Both the position numbers and the translations under genes were made by a program. This document shows positions 34,756 to 43,268 of a DNA stretch of 64,000 bases, one piece after another. Origin of the DNA: Microbacterium kunmingense (lineage in GTDB: Bacteria > Actinomycetota > Actinomycetes > Actinomycetales > Microbacteriaceae); the NCBI RefSeq assembly GCF_023155745.1, contig NZ_JAKNUS010000005.1, positions 1 to 64,000 of the forward strand, written 5' to 3'. The notes beneath the pieces were generated by a model. It was not told the origin of the DNA. It ran no database searches and saw only the letters and a list, made by a program, of their open reading frames with translations. Within the stretch, counting starts at the first letter, position 1. Each line of letters begins with the position of its first letter.

Positions 34756-35538
34756 ATGACCTCCGGTACCACCATCCAGGACAAGGCCCGCACGCTGGAG
34801 GCGCTTCACCAGGCGCCCGAGATCCTCCAGGTGGTGAACGTCTGGGACGTCATCAGCGCCAAGACGATCGCCGACCTGCCGGGCACCCGCGCCCTCGCCA
34901 CCGCCGGGCACTCGATCGCCGCGAGCCTGGGGTACCCCGACGGCGGGATGCCGCTCGACACCGCCCTGGAGGCCGCGGGACGGATCGCGCAGTCGGTCGA
35001 CCTGCCGGTCAGCGCCGACCTCGACGACGGCTACGACGAGCCGGGCGAGACCGTGCGCCGGGCGATCGGGCTCGGCATCGTGGGCGCCAACGTCGAAGAC
35101 CGGATGCGGCCCTTCGACGAGGCCGTCGCGCGGGTCCGGGCGATCATGCAGGCGGCGGAGGCCGAGGGCATCGCCTTCCAGCTGAACGCCCGCACCGACG
35201 CCCTCATCCGCGGCGGCGACGCGCCCATCGATGAGCGCATCGACGAGGCCATCCGACGCGGCCAGGCGTTCCTCGACGAGGGCGCCGCGGTGGTGTTCGT
35301 CCCCGGCGCGATCCAGCGCCCACACGTGGAGCGCATCGTCGAGGGGCTCGGTCGCGGCAAGCTCTCGGTCATCGGCTTCCCCGGCGCGCTTCCGGCGAAG
35401 GAGTACGAAGAGCTGGGCGTCGCCCGCATCTCGTACGGCCCGCTCACCCAGCGCGTCGCGCTCCGCGCGCTTCGTGACCTCGGTGAGTCGCTCTACGCCG
35501 GCGGGGTCATCCCGGCCGACACCCCCGAGCTGAACTGA
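34756..35538 (+). CDS. Isocitrate lyase/PEP mutase family protein
   Basis: 260 aa TIM-barrel. NVWDVISAKTIADL (N-terminal substrate loop), LPVSADLDDGYDE with the metal-binding acids, GANVEDRM and QLNARTDALIRG are standard for the family that includes carboxyphosphoenolpyruvate mutase, 2-methylisocitrate lyase and oxaloacetate hydrolases. The Cys of the isocitrate-lyase KKCGH motif is absent. The reaction cannot be named. It is followed after 13 nt by an SRPBCC gene. Confidence 0.88.
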   Translation: MTSGTTIQDKARTLEALHQAPEILQVVNVWDVISAKTIADLPGTRALATAGHSIAASLGYPDGGMPLDTALEAAGRIAQSVDLPVSADLDDGYDEPGETVRRAIGLGIVGANVEDRMRPFDEAVARVRAIMQAAEAEGIAFQLNARTDALIRGGDAPIDERIDEAIRRGQAFLDEGAAVVFVPGAIQRPHVERIVEGLGRGKLSVIGFPGALPAKEYEELGVARISYGPLTQRVALRALRDLGESLYAGGVIPADTPELN

Positions 35539-35551
35539 CGCCGCTTCGCTC

Positions 35552-35983
35552 ATGTTCACCGTCACCGAGGTCGTCGTGATCGCGCGTTCACGCTCCGACG
35601 TGTTCGCCTACCTCACCGACGCCGGCCGGCGCCCGGACTGGGATGACACCGTCATCTCCGAGTCGCTGACATCCTCGCCCCCGGTCGGGGTGGGGAGCAC
35701 CATCCACAGCGTGATGCGCGTCATGGGCCGCGAAGTGGAGTTCGACTGGCAGGTCACCGAGTACGTCCCGCCGGGACGGATGGCCATCAACAGCACGAGG
35801 GGGACGTTCCCGACATCCCTGCTGTTCGATCTGGCCGACCACGGCGACGGAACCCGCGTGAGCGCCACGATCGACGGCGAGCCATCGGGCATGCTGCGGC
35901 TGGTGGAACCGATGATCGAGGACACCATCCGCTCGACCCTGGCGACCGGGCTCGGTCGCGTCGTCCGCATCCTGGAGGCGTGA
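35552..35983 (+). CDS. SRPBCC-family lipid-binding-type protein
   Basis: 143 aa. The fold is shown by VIARSRSDVFAYLTDAGRRPDWDDTV (about 8-33) and the C-terminal MIEDTIRSTLATGLGRVVRILEA helix; the middle holds the usual beta strands. Members bind small hydrophobic ligands (polyketide cyclase/START-like). It starts 13 nt after the PEP-mutase gene on the same strand, so co-transcription is likely. The ligand is unknown. Confidence 0.82.
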   Translation: MFTVTEVVVIARSRSDVFAYLTDAGRRPDWDDTVISESLTSSPPVGVGSTIHSVMRVMGREVEFDWQVTEYVPPGRMAINSTRGTFPTSLLFDLADHGDGTRVSATIDGEPSGMLRLVEPMIEDTIRSTLATGLGRVVRILEA

Positions 35984-36032
35984 CCCGGTCTATCGGGATC
36001 TCGGGTGCTGTCGAGACATCCTCGGTCACCGG

Positions 36033-36230
36033 ATGACGCGGATGCGCCATCATGGAGGGGTGACCTCCCGCCTCCCGCTCCTGCTGTCCCTGGCCTCGCT
36101 CGGCATCCTGTTCCTGTCGATCATCTTCGTCTTCCTGCTCGTGACCGGCAGCTACTTCGGCATCGTGCCGTTCACCGAGAACCACGAGTCCACCGAGGCG
36201 CTCGCGCACGCGCTCGCTCTCGTCGCCTGA
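36033..36230 (+). CDS. Small single-helix membrane protein
   Basis: 65 aa if started at ATG 36033; GTG 36060 and ATG 36042 are alternatives. One strong helix (LLLSLASLGILFLSIIFVFLL) with a short acidic tail. It resembles in size and design the small membrane protein at 54392. No function can be assigned. Confidence 0.5.
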   Translation: MTRMRHHGGVTSRLPLLLSLASLGILFLSIIFVFLLVTGSYFGIVPFTENHESTEALAHALALVA

Positions 36231-36276
36231 CCGCCGCCCGGGGCCAACGACCCTGGTCGCGGCTCCGCCGCCCTGG

Positions 36277-36282
36277 TAGCGT
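36277..36282 (+). promoter_or_regulatory. Leaderless -10 box of the VIT1-family gene
   Basis: TAGCGT ends 6 nt before the ATG at 36289. Confidence 0.5.
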
Positions 36283-36288
36283 CGGCAC

Positions 36289-37014
36289 ATGACCGAGGAA
36301 CCCGCGACGACAGGGCATCCCGACGAGCCGCACCGGCCCGGGCTCGCCCAGCGCCTGAACGGACTGCGCGCCGGCGTTCTCGGTGCCAACGACGGCATCG
36401 TCTCTACCGCCGCGGTGGTCGTGGGTGTGGCGGGTGCGACGGCGGAGGTCGGTCCGGTTCTGCTCGCGGGCGCCGCGGCCCTCGTCGGCGGCGCGGTCTC
36501 GATGGCCCTCGGCGAGTACGTGTCGGTGTCGAGCCAGCGCGACAGCGAGCACGCGCTGATCGAGAAAGAACGTCGAGAACTCGCCACCGACCCCGAGGGC
36601 GAGTTCGCCGAACTCGTCGGGCTCTACCGCGCCCAGGGGCTTAGCGAGCAGACCGCGACCGCGGTTGCGAGGGAGCTGACCGACAGCGACGCCCTCGCCG
36701 CGCACCTCTCGATCGAGCTGAACATCGATCAGAGCGACGTCGTCAGCCCCTGGTCGGCCGCCATCGCCTCGGCGATCGCGTTCACGATCGGCGCGCTCCT
36801 CCCCCTCGCCACGATCCTCCTCGTCCCCCACCCGGCCCGAATCTGGTTGACCTTCGCGAGCGTGCTCGTCGCGCTGGCCGTCACCGGGTACGTCGCGGCG
36901 TGGATCGGTGGCGCTCGTCGAGGGCGCGCCGTCATCCGCACGGTGATCGGCGGAGCCTTGGCGCTCGGCGCCACCTTCCTCATCGGCTCGCTGCTCGGAA
37001 CCGGGGTGGCTTGA
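36289..37014 (+). CDS. VIT1/CCC1-family metal transporter
   Basis: 241 aa with five hydrophobic helices. The first helices carry LNGLRAGVLGANDGIVSTAAVVVGVAGA and LVGGAVSMALGEYVSVSSQRDSE, the signatures of Fe2+/Mn2+ transporters of the vacuolar iron transporter family; a charged metal-binding loop follows (about 85-150). It probably exports iron or manganese. No DtxR box was seen upstream. Confidence 0.92.
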   Translation: MTEEPATTGHPDEPHRPGLAQRLNGLRAGVLGANDGIVSTAAVVVGVAGATAEVGPVLLAGAAALVGGAVSMALGEYVSVSSQRDSEHALIEKERRELATDPEGEFAELVGLYRAQGLSEQTATAVARELTDSDALAAHLSIELNIDQSDVVSPWSAAIASAIAFTIGALLPLATILLVPHPARIWLTFASVLVALAVTGYVAAWIGGARRGRAVIRTVIGGALALGATFLIGSLLGTGVA

Positions 37015-37118
37015 CCGCGCGGGCGGATTTTGCCACACACTGACTCGAAGCGAAAGGGAGCAGTCAGCACGCCGGAAGTGGAGTTCACTGGTGTTCCAGG
37101 CAGAAGGACGAGGACGCC

Positions 37119-37412
37119 ATGCTGACCGAGTCACCGCGCACATCGCCGGAGCCGTTCGACAGAGAGCCCTTCGGTAGAGAGCCGCTTGGAACGGACCAGC
37201 TCGAACTGGTGCGGCTTGCGGCCGGAGGATGGGTCATCACCGATCTCGCACTGCCGCACGACGACCCGGCGTGCCTCCTCGCCTACGTGCAGGAAGACGG
37301 GGCGCGTTTCGAGGTCGTCTGGGTCCAGTCACCGGTGCGGACGGCATGGTTCGACTCGCTCGACGCGATCCTCGACGAGGCCCGCGCCCGCCGGCACCGT
37401 CGCGTCGCCTGA
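37119..37412 (+). CDS. Hypothetical protein
   Basis: 97 aa. After a variable Pro/Arg/Glu N-terminus, residues 30-92 read GGWVITDLALPHDDPACLLAYVQEDGARFEVVWVQSPVRTAWFDSLDAIL as a compact alpha/beta fold with no recognised family (given here in part: GGWVITDLALPHDDP, FEVVWVQSP). Coding potential is supported by high third-position GC and alternating hydrophobic pattern. It is convergent with dnaE2. Confidence 0.6.
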   Translation: MLTESPRTSPEPFDREPFGREPLGTDQLELVRLAAGGWVITDLALPHDDPACLLAYVQEDGARFEVVWVQSPVRTAWFDSLDAILDEARARRHRRVA

Positions 37413-37449
37413 GCGTCGCGTCACCGTCGGCCCGAGGCATCCACCGCCA

Positions 37450-40400
37450 TCAGCGGAAGTCCCGCGAGCGGTGACCTACCCCTACCCGCAGGTCTTCGAA
37501 CCGGTCGGCGACGAGGTTCGTCACCCCCTCCTCCGACCTCTCGAGCATTCCCCGCACGATGAGCGCCGGCGCATCCCGGGCCACCCGTCGGTAGCGGTTC
37601 CACACCCCGACCGAGCAGATGACATTGACCACCCCGTGCTCGTCCTCGAGGTTGAGGAAGGTGATGCCCGACGCCGTGGCGGGGCGCTGACGGTGAGTGA
37701 CGAGCCCCGCCACCTCTACGCGCCGCCCCGGGTCGTGCGTCCGCAGCTCGCGTGAGGTGAGCACTCCGCGGGCATCCAGCCCTGAGCGGAAGTGCGTGAG
37801 GGGATGATCGTCGGTGGAGATCCCGGTCGCCCAGAGATCCGCGGCGAGGATGTCGTAACTGGACTGGTCGGGGAAGAGCGGCGGCTGGACGGCGACCATC
37901 GAGTCGGGGAGGAACTCTGCACGATCCTGCGCGGCGGAGCCGGCGATCCACAGCGCCTCGCGCCGGGTGATGCCGAAGCACTCGAACGCCCCCGCCGTCG
38001 AGAGCGCCTCCAGCTGCGCAACGGTCGCTCCGGTGCGACGGACGAGATCCCGCATGTCGCGGAAATCACCGCGCTGCCGTCGCTCCGTGACGATCTTCGT
38101 CGCGAGCGTCTCACCGATCCCCTTGATCGCCGCGAGCCCGAGACGCACGGTGTGATTCCCGTCGCGCCGATGCGCGGCGGACTCGTCGGGCGCGGCCGGA
38201 TCGAAGGCCGGCACCGGAGGCTGGGTGCGGTGCGCGCACTCGGGGCGGCCGGTGACCCCGCTTTCGTCGCCGAGGGCTTCGAGGGTCGCGTGCACATCGG
38301 AGCGGAGCAGATCGGGGCGCTGCACCTCGACCCCGTGCCGCCGCGCGTCGGCGACGAGGGTGGCGGGCGAGTAGAACCCCATCGGCTGCGCCCGCAGGAG
38401 CCCCGCGAGGAAGGCGGCCGGATAGTGCAGCTTGATCCAGGAGCTTGCGTAGACGAGGAGCCCGAACGACAGCGAGTGCGACTCGGCGAAGCCAAAGTTG
38501 GCGAAGGCCTGGATCTGACGGTAGATCGCGTCGGCGTCCTCTCCGACGAGGCCGTTGCGCGCCATCCCCTCATAGAGCCGCTCGCGCAGCGACTCGATCC
38601 GCTCGACACCGCGCTTGGATCCCATCGCGCGACGCAGCAGGTCGGCATCCTCCCCCGAGCAGTCTCCGATGGCCATCGCCATCTGCATGAGCTGCTCCTG
38701 GAACACCGGCACGCCCAGCGTGCGCTGCAGCACGGGCGCGAGCTTGGGGTGGGCGTAGGTGACCGGCTCCTGCCCGAGTTTCCTCCGGACGAACGGGTGC
38801 ACCGCCCCACCCTGGATGGGCCCCGGACGGATGAGGGCGATCTCCACCACGAGGTCGTAGAACCGCCGCGGCTGCAGCCGCGGGAGCAGGCCCATCTGGG
38901 CGCGAGACTCGACCTGGAACACCCCGATCGAATCGGCGCGGCAGAGCATGTCGTACACCGCCTGCTCCTCTTTCGGCAGGGTGGCCAGCTCCCACCGCTC
39001 CCCCGTGGCGGTGTGGATCATGTCGAAGCAGTACTGCAGGGCCGCGAGCATCCCGAGGCCCAGCAGGTCGAACTTGACCAGCCCCATCCAGGCCGCGTCA
39101 TCCTTGTCCCACTGGATGACGGTGCGATCCTCCATGCGAGCGTGCTCGATCGGGACGACCTCGCCGACGGGGCGGTCGGTGAGCACCATCCCCCCGGAGT
39201 GGATGCCGAGGTGGCGGGGGGCCTTCAGCAGCTCGGAGGCGTACTCGATCACCTGGTCGGGGATGTCGTTGTCGGGACCCGACTCCAGCGACGCCCCCCA
39301 GCGCTCGACCTGCTTCGACCACGCGTCCTGCTGGCCGGTGGAGTAGCCGAGGGCCTTGGCGACGTCGCGGACGGCGTTCTTCGGCCGGTACTGGATGACG
39401 TTGGCGACCTGGGCGGCGCGGTCGCGACCGTAGGTGGCGTAGACCCACTGGATGATCTCTTCGCGCCGGTCGGAGTCGAAGTCGACGTCGATGTCGGGCT
39501 CTTCGTCGCGGAGGCTGGAGAGGAACCGCTCGAAGGGCAGCTCGTAGGCGATGGCGTCGACCGCGGTGATGTCGAGCAGGTAGCAGACCGCGCTGTTGGC
39601 GGCCGACCCGCGCCCCTGACAGAGGATGCCGCGGCGCCGCGCCTCTTGCACGATGCCGTGCACGATGAGGAAGTAGCCGGGGAAGTCCTTGGTCTCGATG
39701 ACCTGCAGCTCGCGTTCGATGCGGGCGCGGTTGTCGGCGGACAGGTCGGGGTACTTGCGGGGAACGGCCTCCCAGACCAGGTGCCGCAGCCACGACATCG
39801 GCGTGTGCCCCTCGGGGACCTTCTGGCGCGGCAGCGCCGGGCGCGCGCGCCGGAGCGGGAAGGCCAGCTCGTCGGCGAGCTGCACCGTGCGTGCCACCGC
39901 TCCGGGGTAGCGGGCGAAGCGCTCGGCCATCTCGGCCCCGGAACGCAGGTGCGCGGCGGCGTGGGCGGGCAGCCACCCGTCGAGTTCATCCAGGCCCCGG
40001 CGCGCACGGATCGCGGCGACGGCGGCGGCGAGCCGCGCCCGTTCGGGGGCGGCGTAGTGGACGTTGTTGGAGGCCAGCAGCGGCAGCCCGCGCTCCCGGG
40101 CGAGGGCGGTGAGGAGGTCGTTGTCGCGGGTGTCGGTCGGGTTGCCGTGGTCCACGAGCTCGACGTTCACCGCCTCCGGACCGAACAGTGCCACGAGGCG
40201 GTCGAGCGCCGCGGCGGCCCCGGTCGGTCCGTCGTCGGCGAGCGCCCGGCGGACGGCTCCCTTGCGGCATCCGGTGAGGATCGCCCAGTGCCCGTCCGCC
40301 CGCTCGGCCAGCTCATCGAGGTCGTAGACGGGACGCCCCTTCTCCGACCCCGCGAGCTGGGCACGGGTGAGGGCGGCGGCGAGGCGGTGGTAGCCCTCCT

Positions 40401-40878
40401 CCCCCCGGGCGAGGACCAGCAGGTGCGACCCCACCGGGTCGGGATCGCCCGCCCGCGACGGGGTGGGAGCGCGATCGTCGTGCCCGAGCGACAACTCCGC
40501 TCCGAACACCGTCTTCACCTGCAGGTTCTCGGCGGCCTCGGCGAACCGCACGATGCCGTAGAACCCGTCGTGGTCGGTGACGGCGAGGGCATGGAGGCCG
40601 AGACGCTCGGCCTCCTCCGCCAGCTCCTCCGGCGAGGACGCCCCGTCGAGGAACGAGAACGACGAGTGCGCGTGCAGCTCGGCATAGGGCACCGTCTCGG
40701 CGGGCCGCTCGATGGCGGGCGGGACGTAGGGGCCCCGCTTGTGCGACCAGGCGGGACTGTCACCCCCGTCGGCACCCGCGGGGATGTTGCGTGGTCGACG
40801 CCGGTCGCTGAGGACGCGCTCGAGCTCCGACCAGGGGACGCCGGGATTGTTGAAGCCCATCAGCGGACCCGACCGCAT
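37450..40878 (-). CDS. dnaE2: Error-prone DNA polymerase III alpha subunit DnaE2
   Basis: 1142 aa. Translesion replicase of the ImuA'-ImuB-DnaE2 mutasome. The PHP domain (YAELHAHSSFSFLDGASSPEEL, about 65-85) is followed by the C-family catalytic core with the acidic residues in PDIDVDFDSDRREE, then the helix-hairpin-helix (AIKGIGETLATKI) and OB region near the end. It lacks the long tau-binding C-terminus of DnaE1, as expected. It starts 4 nt after imuB, in one operon. ATG 40860 (MGFNNPGVPWSELE) is a likely alternative start. Confidence 0.95.
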   Translation of the reverse strand: MRSGPLMGFNNPGVPWSELERVLSDRRRPRNIPAGADGGDSPAWSHKRGPYVPPAIERPAETVPYAELHAHSSFSFLDGASSPEELAEEAERLGLHALAVTDHDGFYGIVRFAEAAENLQVKTVFGAELSLGHDDRAPTPSRAGDPDPVGSHLLVLARGEEGYHRLAAALTRAQLAGSEKGRPVYDLDELAERADGHWAILTGCRKGAVRRALADDGPTGAAAALDRLVALFGPEAVNVELVDHGNPTDTRDNDLLTALARERGLPLLASNNVHYAAPERARLAAAVAAIRARRGLDELDGWLPAHAAAHLRSGAEMAERFARYPGAVARTVQLADELAFPLRRARPALPRQKVPEGHTPMSWLRHLVWEAVPRKYPDLSADNRARIERELQVIETKDFPGYFLIVHGIVQEARRRGILCQGRGSAANSAVCYLLDITAVDAIAYELPFERFLSSLRDEEPDIDVDFDSDRREEIIQWVYATYGRDRAAQVANVIQYRPKNAVRDVAKALGYSTGQQDAWSKQVERWGASLESGPDNDIPDQVIEYASELLKAPRHLGIHSGGMVLTDRPVGEVVPIEHARMEDRTVIQWDKDDAAWMGLVKFDLLGLGMLAALQYCFDMIHTATGERWELATLPKEEQAVYDMLCRADSIGVFQVESRAQMGLLPRLQPRRFYDLVVEIALIRPGPIQGGAVHPFVRRKLGQEPVTYAHPKLAPVLQRTLGVPVFQEQLMQMAMAIGDCSGEDADLLRRAMGSKRGVERIESLRERLYEGMARNGLVGEDADAIYRQIQAFANFGFAESHSLSFGLLVYASSWIKLHYPAAFLAGLLRAQPMGFYSPATLVADARRHGVEVQRPDLLRSDVHATLEALGDESGVTGRPECAHRTQPPVPAFDPAAPDESAAHRRDGNHTVRLGLAAIKGIGETLATKIVTERRQRGDFRDMRDLVRRTGATVAQLEALSTAGAFECFGITRREALWIAGSAAQDRAEFLPDSMVAVQPPLFPDQSSYDILAADLWATGISTDDHPLTHFRSGLDARGVLTSRELRTHDPGRRVEVAGLVTHRQRPATASGITFLNLEDEHGVVNVICSVGVWNRYRRVARDAPALIVRGMLERSEEGVTNLVADRFEDLRVGVGHRSRDFR

Positions 40879-40881
40879 CGA

Positions 40882-42450
40882 TCAGTCATAGCGGCCCTCG
40901 GCGATCCACGAACCTCCGGCGCACACCAGCAGCCAGGCGGTGCGGTCGGCGTCGACCACCTGGAACCGGTGCGCCCGGCGGCTGCGGGCGGCATCCCAGC
41001 TGCGCTCCACGATCGGCCACGGGCCCGCCCACTCCCGGATCGCCCGGGGGCGCCCGGACTCCACCAGCACCGACGGCGTCGCCGTCATCCGGTCGCGGTC
41101 GTCGACGGCGACCGGCCCGCCCTCGCCGGTGACGACCTGCACCGGCACCGGCTCGGGGAAGACCGTGCCCGGGAGGGGATCGGGAAGGCTCCCCGGCCAG
41201 GGCCGGGTGCGCTCGGCGGTCACGACGGTGCGGTCTCCCCACGGCACGAGCACCTGGCGCTCGGCGAGCCACCGGCCCCCTCCCACCTCGGCGGTCAGCA
41301 CGCCGCGATGACCGAGCATCGCCTGCACCCGGGAGAGGACGTGATGGACCCGCTCATCGGTGCCGGCGCCGAACATCGCCGGAGCGTGGTGCGAGGCGGC
41401 GTCGACGGCCTCGGGTGAGACGCGCACCAGTGCCACGCCGCTGGCGAGCACTCCCCCGTCCTCTCCCGCCGCCTCCTCGGCCAGCTGCCACCGGACCCGG
41501 TCGACGACGGCCGCCGCGTCGAAGGAGTGGGGGTGGAGCCAGACCCGTTCGCTCCGCTCCCCCCGGTCACCGGTGAGCTCGACCCGCAGCTCGGTGCAGA
41601 CGAGGTCGATCGCACCGAGGCGCGCGATGAACTCGTCGGCGGCGATGCGCAGGGCGAACGCCACCTGCTCGGCGATCTCGAGGGGCGGTTCGAAGGCGAC
41701 CTCGCGATGCAGCTCCGGTGGCGGCACACGCGGTTCGACGGGACGCGAATCCAGACCCGAGGCCAGCCGATGCAGCCGCATCCCGGCCTCTCCCAGCCGT
41801 TCCCGCACCCGGTCGGCGTCGAGGCGGCTGAAGTCGCCGAGCGTCTGCACGCCCAGACGCGCCAGGAGCGCCACGACGTCGGGATCGGCGAGCGCGGTGA
41901 TCGGAAGCGGCGCGAGGAAACCCGCCGCTCCCCCGGTGGGAACGATCGACACCGGGTCGGAGGGGCGGGTGATGCGGGCGGCCTGTTCGGCGGTGAAGGG
42001 TCCGTCGGCGACGCCGGCACGCACGTCGGCGACACCGAGTGCGCGGACCGTACCGAGGAGCACGCGGGCGGCCTCGAGCTCACCCCCGTAGTACCGGGCG
42101 GGTCCGCGGGCACGCAGCGCGCACAGCCCCGGACGGATGATCTGCACTCCGGGTGCCCGCTCCTCCAGCGCTGCGACCAGCGGCGCGAACGCGCGGTGGT
42201 CGCGGGCGTCGTCAGCGTCGACGACGCGCAGGCCCGGGCATCGCGACTGCGCGTCGCGGCGACGCTGTCCGCGGCGGACGCCGTCCGCGCGGGCCGTCGC
42301 CGAGCAGGCGGTCACCATCCCCCCGCCGATAATGGCCACCGGGGCGTCGTCGGTCGCCGAACCCGCACCCGCAGCATCCCGCGACAGCGCCGCCACGGGC
42401 CAATCCGGAAACCACAGCACGAGGCTTCGCACCGGCGCGTCGGGGCGCAT
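40882..42450 (-). CDS. imuB: ImuB, inactive Y-family polymerase
   Basis: 522 aa. Y-family fold starting LVLWFPDWPVAALSRDA, where active polymerases have the DxDxFFASVE metal site; the acids are missing, as in known ImuB proteins. GVQTLGDFSRL is the helix-hairpin-helix region. ImuB is the hub that binds the beta clamp, ImuA' and DnaE2. ATGA overlap with the upstream imuA' gene and a 4-nt gap to dnaE2 show one operon. Confidence 0.92.
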   Translation of the reverse strand: MRPDAPVRSLVLWFPDWPVAALSRDAAGAGSATDDAPVAIIGGGMVTACSATARADGVRRGQRRRDAQSRCPGLRVVDADDARDHRAFAPLVAALEERAPGVQIIRPGLCALRARGPARYYGGELEAARVLLGTVRALGVADVRAGVADGPFTAEQAARITRPSDPVSIVPTGGAAGFLAPLPITALADPDVVALLARLGVQTLGDFSRLDADRVRERLGEAGMRLHRLASGLDSRPVEPRVPPPELHREVAFEPPLEIAEQVAFALRIAADEFIARLGAIDLVCTELRVELTGDRGERSERVWLHPHSFDAAAVVDRVRWQLAEEAAGEDGGVLASGVALVRVSPEAVDAASHHAPAMFGAGTDERVHHVLSRVQAMLGHRGVLTAEVGGGRWLAERQVLVPWGDRTVVTAERTRPWPGSLPDPLPGTVFPEPVPVQVVTGEGGPVAVDDRDRMTATPSVLVESGRPRAIREWAGPWPIVERSWDAARSRRAHRFQVVDADRTAWLLVCAGGSWIAEGRYD

Positions 42451-43154
42451 CAGCCGACCGCCTCGAGGCGGGGAAGAGCCGGAACCGAGGCCCCCGACGA
42501 TCCGACGGCACCGACGCCGCCGTCAGCCGCGGGCAGGGTCATCCGCACCCGCCGGGGCATCGGCCACCGTCTGCTGCGCACATCGATCGTGACCTCGCGC
42601 GCCGCGAGGTATCCGTGGCCGCGCCCGACCCCCGACCACTCCGGCTCGGCGAGGTCGAGCGAAGCCTCGGCCTGGGGCCAGGGCCCCTGCACCAGCAACA
42701 CCGCACCGCGATCGCGCAGGCGTGCCCCCAGCCGCGACACCTCGGCGTCGGCCGTGCGGGACGCCGGGCGCACCGCCACCACGGGGATGACCTCGGCGAG
42801 GGTGGCGGCCACCGCCAGCCAGCGGGGACCGGGGTCGGGGACGAGCACGAGGTGGGAGAGGTCGACACCGGCGCTCTCGGCCGCTTCGACACCGAAGTCG
42901 GGCATGCCCACCACCGCGCACCACGTGCCGTTCTGCGAGGGACCGGCCAGCAGCCCCGACACCAGCGACGAGGAGCGGGCGAGGGAGTACGCCGACCCGG
43001 CGCGGAGGCCGCCACCGGGCAGGACCTCGGCGAACGGTTCGAGAACCGGCAGCACCGGAGCATCCATCCGACGCCCCTGCACACGCTCGAGTTGCGCGCG
43101 GAGGCGATGCACTTCGCCGCGAACGTCGTCGCGGGTCGTCGTCTCGGTCTGCAC
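42450..43154 (-). CDS. ImuA'-like protein
   Basis: 234 aa from the GTG at 43154, with TGAGGG 5 nt upstream; the frame is open to 43172. A RecA-like fold without a Walker A: LPGGGLRAGSAYSLARSSSLVSGLLAG, WCAVVGMPDFGVEAAES and VLVPDPGPRWLAV are typical of actinobacterial ImuA'. It works with ImuB and DnaE2 in damage-induced mutagenesis. It is first in the operon, 22 nt after a LexA-type palindrome. Confidence 0.87.
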   Translation of the reverse strand: MQTETTTRDDVRGEVHRLRAQLERVQGRRMDAPVLPVLEPFAEVLPGGGLRAGSAYSLARSSSLVSGLLAGPSQNGTWCAVVGMPDFGVEAAESAGVDLSHLVLVPDPGPRWLAVAATLAEVIPVVAVRPASRTADAEVSRLGARLRDRGAVLLVQGPWPQAEASLDLAEPEWSGVGRGHGYLAAREVTIDVRSRRWPMPRRVRMTLPAADGGVGAVGSSGASVPALPRLEAVG

Positions 43155-43176
43155 GATCGCCCTCACCTCCACAGGC

Positions 43177-43192
43177 TAGAACATGCGTTCTA
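43177..43192. promoter_or_regulatory. LexA-type SOS box of the imu operon
   Basis: TAGAACATGCGTTCTA is a perfect 16-bp palindrome matching the actinobacterial LexA pattern (GAAC-N4-GTTC core). It lies 22 nt before the imuA' start, where it would block the promoter. Confidence 0.85.
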
Positions 43193-43268
43193 TGATCTCA
43201 ACGCCTGTGATGAGCGTAGGAGGGGCCTCCGACATCCTTTGCGCCCGGAAACGCGGAGGATGTTCGAA

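Noticed and set aside
37792-41418. Open frame of 1208 codons on the plus strand
   Set aside because: It is antisense to dnaE2 and imuB, whose domains are unmistakable. Long antisense frames are expected in DNA with about 70% GC.
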